Below are positions 56,677-64,000 of a stretch of DNA of 64,000 bases, in pieces. The DNA is from Rana temporaria (Eukaryota > Chordata > Amphibia > Anura > Ranidae), in assembly GCF_905171775.1 (NCBI RefSeq), contig NC_053489.1:140694642-140758641 (forward strand), in the 5' to 3' direction. The number at the start of each line of letters is the position of its first letter. Position 1 is the stretch's first letter. Below the pieces are notes generated by a model. It ran no database searches. It was not told the DNA's origin and saw only the letters and a list, made by a program, of their open reading frames with translations. A program made the position numbers and the translations under genes.

Positions 56677-57060
56677 TAAAGTGGAACCTAACGGCACCTG
56701 AGCACTACAAACTGAAAATGCTACTTTAATTCATTTTTAATATTCAAAGCAAATTCCCATATCCATTCCATGACTCCACGCTTTATTTTGCTCAGATATC
56801 ACTTTGAAAAACATCCCTCTAGCATTCTACCCAAGGTCATCTTGAGGCTTCATGTAGCATTCCTAAAATCCATATGTCCTTCTCAAGCATGCAGGCAGGA
56901 GGGTGTGCTTGGCTAAAAATAAATAAATAAAAAAAATAATAAGGAAAAAAAAAATGCCCATGAAGGCTCGCACGATGTAGGACATAATTTTGTCCGAGGC
57001 CAGAAACCAGGAAGCAACTGAAAAAAAAGAGTTTAAAACCAGAATACGATATACAGTACC
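56677..57060. repeat. TTAA-repeat relic, TTAAAGTGGAACCTAA start
   Basis: Starts TTAAAGTGGAACCTAACGGC. The segment 56740-56920 resembles 23990-24180, including the GCATGCAGGCAGGAGGGTGT block. A related start (TTAAAGTGGAACGTAAG) is at 59933. Confidence 0.5.
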
Positions 57061-57445
57061 GGTACTTTCCCATCTATTTACCAATAGTAGCATAGGAATT
57101 AATAGTTCATGTCTATTGAGGAAGTTTACTTATTAAGTGTAGTTTTTGTGGTTTTAGGCTTGATATCAAAGAGCAAGACGGTATATATTTCAAGGTCAGC
57201 CATTACCCGATAAAATGCTGAAGAATTAGGATGGTCAGACATCACCTGTGTATTGCATGACGGCTTCACCTGTCCCCTGAGACCAACGGCCAAATTCACA
57301 GACAAGCATTTATTAGAGAACGACAAATTTAAAAGGCATAAATTACAGTAGGGTTTTTTGTGTTTTCTTTTATTTCTACTGGTATGAAGAAAACCAAAGC
57401 AATACTGGAGAGCTTATGCAGAGTATCAAACCATATTCCTGTATT
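57061..57445. other. No gene recognised
   Basis: Nothing recognised. Confidence 0.35.
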
Positions 57446-57840
57446 GGGCGTTAAATGCCGGTGATCTGCCGTGCTGGTTCCAGGTATCATGGAAGTTCCA
57501 GCGCATGCGCAAACTGATGCGCTGAGATGGTTCCAGCTATCGGGAAAGTTCCTTCAAGCACTGCGCAGGTGCAAACTTGCTGACGGAAATCCCCGAACAG
57601 CAGCCGGCATCCAGGGCGACGTGGATTTTGAGGTAAGTGGCCAGTCGGCCTCACTGCGCTCGGAACGGCTCGCTTCGCTCGCTCGGCCTCCTGGCTCTTT
57701 TTTTAACATCCTCCAATCCACGGGGATGTTAAAGAATGAGCCTGGATGCCGGACGAGGTTCGGAGATTTCCGTCGGGAAGTTTGCGCCTGCGCAGTCAGT
57801 GAAAGAACTTCCCCCATAGGGGAACATTGAGGACAAGTCA
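57446..57840. mobile_element. MITE related to 53895 (copy 2)
   Basis: Contains GCTTCGCTCGCTCGGCCTCC then TGGCTCTTTTTTTAACATCC, shared with 53895-54215. Inverted pairs include TGACGGAAATCCCCGAAC / GTTCGGAGATTTCCGTC, and the outer GGAAGTTCC/GGAACTTCC-like blocks. No clear target duplication. Confidence 0.6.
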
Positions 57841-58690
57841 ACAGCCCTCCACCTTTGCAAATGCTCAGCTCTCACCAAACTACACCCCTCCTTCTCTATT
57901 AAGCACTACTGAAACAGCAAGTTACTCATTTTCTGACTGGGTAGGTTATGTCATTGCTTTGTTTTTTCTGAAAATGAGTTGACGTTTGTAGTACACCCAC
58001 AAGGGAGAATGATGTAAAATAAAGTAGGCCGCAAAAGCTGATCTCTCCGGGACACAATATTAGCCCCTGGCTTATACATCGGTGCCCTGGCCTCAACACT
58101 CTGAGTCACTGACTTAGAACAGAGGACAGGGATTGTGACGCTTCTGTGACAGCAATTTAAAGCATGCTTGCCCTGGGTGTTTGTGACAAAGAATTAAAAC
58201 CAGATACAGCCAGGCAACGAGCATTTCCAAAAGCAGGCCAGCAATGGCAGTGCCCATACTTTATTCACAACAGGTGTACGTTAACATAGGTCTGTGCCCA
58301 AACTATGTTCCTATTCTTAACCAGCACAAAATCAACCATCTCTGACCTCTCTGGATGCTTTTAGGGTTCATCCATCCGTTACGACAGGGAAAGGAAAAAA
58401 AATAATCAGTGGTTCAGCTGCAGACTTAACCCCCCCCCCCCCTGAACTCAAACACAGCGACTAGAGAGGTTTAGACACATGCCACGGGCTGCAATGCTTT
58501 TTTTTGAGGCTGTAGAAAAAAAAAAATAATGCCCCCCTGTTGTGTTCAAACAAATAGGACTGAGCCGCAGTTGTATTGCAGAAATTCCACATTCAGGGGC
58601 GTACATTCCTGAATGCATATAGCACTAGACTGAAAAAAGAGGGGGGTTTGGGGTTTTCCATGCGCCTCCATCCCTGTATATATGTGTTTT
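57841..58690. other. No gene recognised
   Basis: Poly-C near 58430-58442; no coding or repeat borders found. Confidence 0.4.
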
Positions 58691-58691
58691 A

Positions 58692-59242
58692 TGTCACAAT
58701 GTAGAGTATAAGATTTCCTATCATCTGAGCCCACTCTTGCCACACAGAGTTAATCCAGCTCTGAGCAATCCTCTCTTATTGTTCAGTGAAAATTAACAGG
58801 ACTTCCAGATAAAACCTGTCTAAATAAAAAGTCCTTTCCTCTCTCCTTGCTTTGAGTGACAAGTTATTTACATTTCTAGCTTGGGTATGTTTATCATTTG
58901 TTATGTTATGTTTACCATAATATGAGGTGATCCACAGTATAAAAAGTGAGAAATCCACCCCTCCCCCACATAACACATCCTGGTAATATACAATGAACTG
59001 TGGATCACCTCATATTATGATAACATAGCAGAACATATGATAAACATGTCCAAGCTAGATATGTAAATAACCTGTCACTCAAAGCAAGGAGAGAGGAAAG
59101 GACTTTTTATTTAGACAGGTTTTTATCTGGAAGTCTGTTAATTTTCACTGAACAATAAAAGAGGATTGCTCAGAGCTGGATTAACTTGGTGTGGCAAGAC
59201 TGGGCACAGATGATAGGAAATCTTATACTCTACATTGTGACA
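58692..59242. mobile_element. 550-bp near-perfect palindrome (foldback)
   Basis: Arms of about 245-250 bp (58692-58941 and 58997-59242) are reverse complements with scattered mismatches and small indels: TGTCACAATGTAGAGTATAA at the left edge, TTATACTCTACATTGTGACA at the right. The loop of about 55 bp holds CACCCCTCCCCCACATAAC. The right arm is followed by a poly-A run and GTTTACATCCACTTTAA, a TTAA-MITE end. Confidence 0.9.
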
Positions 59243-59728
59243 AAAAAAAAAAAAATTTGGGTTTACATCCACTTTAATGCATCCTATGCAGAGTCCGGAC
59301 CCCCAGCCCTCCCGCTTTCCTTACCTGAGCCCTGAATTCCCCTGGGCGCGATCCCGCATCGCTGTCTCCACGGCTTCTCGTCTCTTCATTGGATAGATTG
59401 ATAGCAGTGCAGCCATTGGCTCCCACTGCTGTCGATCAAATCCAATGATGCAGCCACCAGGGGCGGGGCCAAGTCTCACACTCAGCGGCTATGGACACCG
59501 AGTGTAGGACACTGGCGCACGGTTGCAAGGTAACCCCCTCTGGAGAGCGCTTCCCAGAGGGGGCCATCTATTGCGGAAAAGAGCTGCGAGAGCCACCGTG
59601 TGACCCCAGAACAGGAGGATTGGGGCCACTCTGTCAAAAAGAACTGCACAGTTGAGGCAAGTATGACATGTTTGTTATTTTTAAAAAAAACGAACCTGAA
59701 AAAAACTGAACCTTTACAACCACTTTAA
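59243..59728. mobile_element. TTAA-type MITE remnant
   Basis: Right end TTTACAACCACTTTAA at 59728; second TTAA at 59274-59277 preceded by TTTACATCCAC. GCATCCTATGCA, CTTACCTGAGCCC and GGGCCACTCTGTCAAAAAG match the 17752 and 22270 copies. Left border unclear where it meets the palindrome. Confidence 0.65.
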
Positions 59729-59932
59729 GCACATTATGGTCCTGAGGCCTTGTTCACTCCATATTCAACATGCGATTAAGATCTGCATTGATTAACCCAG
59801 ACGCAACACAATGGTCACAGATAGAAATTGTTTTCTATGTGCCTTGTCATACCTTATCGCTGCGTTAATGTAGAGTATGTATTTGTATGTAGTGCAACTC
59901 ACTGCAGGGCATGGTGAACAACAGGAATGAAG

Positions 59933-60400
59933 TTAAAGTGGAACGTAAGTACTTTTTTCAACTTTCCATCCATCAAATCCTCTACCCTTGTTTTAACTTT
60001 GGATTGTAAAACTTAATTTTTCTGCAAAAAAAAAACATTATACAGCCCACTTCCTGTTTGTCTGGTAAAAAGCCTAGGCTTATGACATGCACAGCTCACT
60101 CTCCTGGGAGTTTGCGAAGAAGGGAGGGGGGGATGAGTCATAGGAGAGCCAATGAGAGCTGCAGAGCTGGAGGTGTGCCTCGGTGTGTCAGTAAATCCAG
60201 GAAGTGAAAAAGGCAGCAGCTTCAGCTGCCCAGGTAAAATGGTTGCAGCCAGACTCAGTAGAGGGAGATTTCTGCAGCATATTTGGCAAGTACAGAATCA
60301 CAATATATATAAAATAATATGTAAAAGTGGTTGGAGGGAAGCTTCAGAATGGCTAATGTTTTTATTACAAATTATGTGAGCAGACTGCAGGTACTATTTA
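59933..60400. mobile_element. TTAA-type repeat, left end TTAAAGTGGAACGTAAG
   Basis: Starts at TTAA (59933). The interior has GCCAATGAGAGCTGCAGAGC and CAGCTGCCCAGGTAAAATGG. The right end is not clear, perhaps near the ATTTAAAAG at 60395. Not coding. Confidence 0.5.
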
Positions 60401-60689
60401 AAAGCGAAAAGTAAACCGTGTAATGCACTGTAACACATTGCATCACCTCTCGCTGCCCCTACACAACGTATACCAGCGTGCACACATTTTAACATGTAAG
60501 CTGGTCTGAACAAGCCCAGAGAGCCTGACAGAAGCGTATCAGTAATGGAATACGTATACCCCAGCCACCCCTGCTTCTGAATACTAAATTACAAAAATGG
60601 TGTCATCAGGAAGATGGGTCATGGAACAGAAAGAGCTGTTCTACATGGACCGTGTAAAATGAATGTTAATTGCTTTACAATCACCTAAC

Positions 60690-60935
60690 ATATATGGTGG
60701 CAAAAGGGTGGGCTTTAATACCCACGTGCATTGCTGGGCGACCAAAGTTTATGTGCGCTCACTGCTCATTCCCAGCACACAAATTGAGCTGTCAAAGACA
60801 GCTCCCAGCTTGGACTAAAGATCAAGAGCCGACCGGACCTGTTTCCGATCATGTGATCACCGATTGACAATCCTTTTCCCCACAGTGTTCAGAACTGTTT
60901 AAAGGGACACCAGGGTGGGCAGGAAGGGGTTAAAT
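60690..60935. repeat. Relic of the TTAACC-type repeat
   Basis: CCCACGTGCATTGCTGGGCG, GATCATGTGATCACCGATTG and GGGTGGGCAGGAAGGGGTTAA; the last is an end of the TTAACC-type family. Confidence 0.5.
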
Positions 60936-60939
60936 CATC

Positions 60940-61460
60940 TATGGTAGGCACTGTATCATTAACTACATTAATCATGCTGCTTAAACTAGTCTGCTTTAGA
61001 AAAAATGCAATTTCTACACAATTTCAGTCTGTTCTAGGACACACAATGCAAAAGATATTTAGGATCTGGTACAGTTGTGTATCCGGTCCCAAGCACTTAC
61101 TTTTCAACAGAAAAAAAGTTTTCCCTCTGGGCCCTACTCAAAATTGCCGTCCCTTTGTAAGCCCCAGAATTCACTGAAGTATCCCCCTGAGGGAAGTCGT
61201 TGTACTGACCACTTGGAGGATATGGCTGTTCGGTTCTCTATTTGGTTACTCCGTTATGGGGGACTGGTCATTACTTTGATGTGTACATCTTGTGCTCATG
61301 TTAGTCATCAATGTGTTGGAAGTGTAATTTAAAATCCATCGAGTTGTACTGGCTGCTGGTGAAGATGCATTGTAGTGCTTGTGGTTACGGTTGTAACTGA
61401 TGTCTTTATACTATTGTTGAAAAGAAATAAAAAATTTGAGGGGGAAAGAAAAAAAAACGC
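60940..61460 (+). pseudogene. Probable LINE 3' end with A-rich tail
   Basis: About 500 bp ending GAAATAAAAAATTTGAGGGG and a following poly-A (61447-61458). The open frames (61-78 aa) do not show a clear domain, and the assignment rests on the tail and on the adjacent RT-like relic. Confidence 0.35.
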
Positions 61461-61479
61461 ACAAAAACATTTGAGTGGT

Positions 61480-61690
61480 TAAGTCCATCACTTTCTGCCC
61501 ATTAAATCGAAATGGTCTGTGTAACCGGGGCTAAGGCAGGGAGGTGTCCTTTGCCTACACACGCTGTTAAAAGATGCCCGTTTAATATTTCAGGCATATA
61601 TGGACACAATGCCACAAGTGGCCATATTTACATTTGCAGTTGACAAACTAATCCTCATTTGTGTTTCGGAGGAAGAGTAGACCTCTAGCC
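61480..61690 (+). pseudogene. LINE reverse-transcriptase relic
   Basis: The plus strand reads GLRQGGVLCLHTLL (cf. the RQGCPLSP box) and then MPQVAIFTFAVDKLILICVS, positioned like the 'YADDxx' box of L1 RT with the catalytic ADD pair replaced by VDK. Stops interrupt both sides. It lies downstream of the 3' tail at 61460, so it belongs to a different truncated copy. Confidence 0.4.
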
Positions 61691-61708
61691 TATAAAAATT
61701 CAGCCTAG

Positions 61709-62000
61709 CTTTGAGCCTAGTACACAAGGGCCAAATGTTGGGCAACATCGGCCAATTCAATAAAAACGGACCGACATTCGACCAGTTTGTATGGCAGCCA
61801 GTCTAACAAAAGTTGGCCGTTGGGTCGGCTTCTGTCAGACGAGCATGCAAAAAAAAAAACAGCAGCCAACCGGCTCCCGATTAGCGCGCTCACCCAATGG
61901 CTGAGAATGCGGACTGTATAGTTCCGGCAGGAAGGCCGTCCCCTTATTAGAACAGCAGGGGAGAGCGACATACCAATGCTGAAGCTGAGACGTGTACCCG
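61709..62000. repeat. MITE fragment, CCTAGTACACA start
   Basis: GCCTAGTACACAAGGGCCAA, then GGCAACATCGGCC and GGACCGACATTCGACC. The matching right end is missing. Confidence 0.45.
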
Positions 62001-62006
62001 GTCTTA

Positions 62007-62468
62007 TGCCGCGTACACATAACCGTTTTTAATGTCCTAGAAAAAACGCCATTTTTCTCTACGTGATTCTTGTCAAGCCTGCCTTGCATACACACGATCG
62101 TGAAAAAAAATGCTCGAGCAAAGAGCGGTGACGTACAACGCGTACGACGGCACTATAAAAAGGGGAAATTCCATTCAGATGGCCCCAACCTTTGGGCTGC
62201 TTTACCCGATTTCGTGTTGGTAAAAGTTTGGTGAGAGATGATTCGCGTTTTTCAGTCTTCGTGCTTTTCAGTCTGTTACAGCGTGACGAATGTGCTATCT
62301 CCATTATAATTGCTAGTTTTACCAGAACGAGTGCTCCCGTCTCATCACTTGCTTCTGAACCTTTCGCTTTTTTTCCTGTCGTTAAAGCGTACACACGACT
62401 GTTTTTCAAGGATAATTTAAAAAAATTGCATTTTTCACGTCATGAAAACCGGTTGTGTGTACGTGGCA
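62007..62468. mobile_element. PIF/Harbinger-like MITE with TTA target duplication (copy 2)
   Basis: Inverted ends TGCCGCGTACACATAACCG and CGGTTGTGTGTACGTGGCA flanked by TTA at 62004-62006 and 62469-62471. Core differs from the 30015 copy. Frames of 100-116 aa on both strands are not credible genes. Confidence 0.8.
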
Positions 62469-62471
62469 TTA

Positions 62472-63486
62472 GGGTACCCATCTCATGGTCTTGACAGAAC
62501 TGGATGGCAATCATTTAGTGTCTATGATTACAGTGAATGAATTTTTTTTTTTATTATTCTATGACTGATAAAAAAAAATATCCCTGTGTTGGAAAGGTCC
62601 CCACTGACTCCTTTCAATAAAATGGTAAATCTTGAAGTGGTTGCCACATACTACACATTTGTGATTGAATATGTTTTACTGAATTATTAAATAAAAAAAA
62701 AAAAATGGAGTTGGCTTTATTTTTTGAATGAAGAAAGGATTGATTATTCTGTCATGTGCTCCTATTGGAAAATTGTAATTGAGACACAATAAAATAAAAA
62801 TCTGAGTTTCTAGCCCTTTTAATTCATACAACCACTCTCTCCAATAGGACTATAAACACAGTGTATGAGATAAATATACTAGAGCACCGGGGAACAAAAC
62901 TATTTCATTTTTGACTGTACTGTATACAGTGCAAAAAGGTCACTGGCTGATTTACTTTCATGCATTTCAGAAAAGGACAAATTCCTGTCTATCAGCAATC
63001 ATTCGTTACACTGTACAGATTGTACATAATCTGCTGACAAACACAAATATCAGTGTCATTTAGAGTAATCCATACTGAACCATATTCCCCGATAGCAATG
63101 GTGTGCGCCATCAGTCACATGTAAACTAATGTCACCAAATATCCCTTTCCCAGTCCACTAAAATACTAGGATCCTTATTAAAATAAATAAATTAGCCTGC
63201 TTCAAAATAAGCAGACACAGACAAATATTTAGTTTACTTGTAAACAGAGGATTTTCTTCATATAACATGGACTGGTAACATCCATTGTCTTTAAATCATA
63301 GGGACGGTCTTGTAAACATTTTCTGTCCAACTTACAGGCCAACCAGATAAAAGGTCACATTATTTTCTTCCTGCTTTCAAAGATCCCTCCATATGCACCA
63401 CAGAAGATACCTGCAGATATGTCTACATCATTAAATTCTACCTTCAACACAGACAAATCTCTGAATGCCGCATAGAATATCATATT
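62472..63486. other. No gene recognised
   Basis: AT-rich, apparently unique sequence. Confidence 0.4.
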
Positions 63487-64000
63487 TATATACGTTGCGC
63501 CGGGTTACTTTCAAGGTAACCGGTGCTATTGAAATTTAGATTATAATCAGAGTGTAAGTGACTGATTTCAATTTCAATTCTAGAGAGGGTCTCTGTTTCA
63601 GCTTGGCTGTGCTGTGGGCTCATTCTGTGGTGCTGGGGTGTTGGAGGTTTGGGTGTTCTCTCCCAGCGGCCAATCAGGAGGTTTTGAGCCTCGCTAGGCA
63701 TGCTGGGAGAGGGTACTTATGAGACAGACGTCATTTTGTGGGGTTGGCCTTCCGGTGTGGCACCCACCTTCAGGGTGGCCACATCACGGCGCTCCGGTGT
63801 TCTGGCCTACCTGGCCGGAGTGTGCGTGCCACTACCATGCAGTGTTCCTGGTTTCGGGCCTAAGTTGGTCCGGAGCATTTGAGCAGGACGGGGACCCAGT
63901 GGTCGACTGGGTTCCCACAATTGAAGATCCCAAGCGAGTTTAGCTGTTCGGTGGAGAGTCCATCTGAGGAGCGCCAATGAGAGGCTGTCGGTCCAATAGG
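63487..64000 (+). mobile_element. Possible LTR-type element cut by the window edge
   Basis: The GC-rich last 500 bp breaks sharply from the AT-rich flank. It has CCAATCAGGAGG (CCAAT box), GAGGGTACTTATGAGACAG and GACGTCATTTTGTGGGGTTG, a layout reminiscent of amphibian LTR promoters. No second LTR, primer-binding site or coding region is inside the window. Confidence 0.3.

Overview
The window is about 64 kb of vertebrate nuclear DNA packed with transposable elements. It is most likely from a frog, probably a ranid. This rests on my recognising element types typical of anuran genomes: TTAA-flanked MITEs whose ends read TTAAAGYGG, short MITEs with ends GGGTTGATTTACTAAA or TGCCGCGTACA, a vertebrate DIRS-type retrotransposon, Tc1-like transposons, and L1-like 3' ends. 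No database search was run. I see no operons, rRNA, tRNA or CRISPR, and no complete host gene. The only host-gene candidate is a small first coding exon with a good splice donor on the minus strand near 52.7 kb.

Region by region. 0-5 kb: a palindromic TTAA MITE (989-1520), an (AC)n tract and a CpG-rich MITE. 4.1-5.2 kb: a 1.1-kb element with GTAGCGC ends and a 6-bp target duplication; a relative lies at 21-22.3 kb. 5.95-10.0 kb: a MITE whose interior is a 3.1-kb hierarchical minisatellite. 10.1-12.7 kb: nested MITEs. 13-23 kb: hAT-type MITEs, a foldback, an L1-like 3' end and relics. 24.3-27.4 kb: a deleted DIRS-like foldback followed by a palindrome and a 5'-truncated L1-like element. 28-36 kb: MITEs of TTAA, Harbinger, hAT and unassigned type, plus a tandem duplication. 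36.1-44.2 kb: a three-level nest, a Tc1-like transposon split by a TTAA MITE, itself split by an apparently complete DIRS-type element. 44-50 kb: TTAA relics, a CpG-rich MITE and a hAT MITE carrying a long (TA)n tract. 50.9-51.6 kb: a G-run minisatellite. 52.7 kb: the candidate exon. 53.9-62.5 kb: MITEs, two Tc1 fragments, a 550-bp palindrome, LINE remnants and a Harbinger MITE. From 63.5 kb to the edge: a possible LTR-like element, cut off.

The only genes that work together are those of the DIRS element, all read on the minus strand: a Gag-like protein, a reverse transcriptase/RNase H/methylase-like protein, and a tyrosine recombinase. Their flanks show inverted termini and an internal complementary region. 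In the DIRS-1 model that region templates circularisation of the cDNA, and the recombinase then integrates the circle. The long minus-strand open frames in the 6.5-9.7 kb minisatellite are repeat artefacts, not genes.
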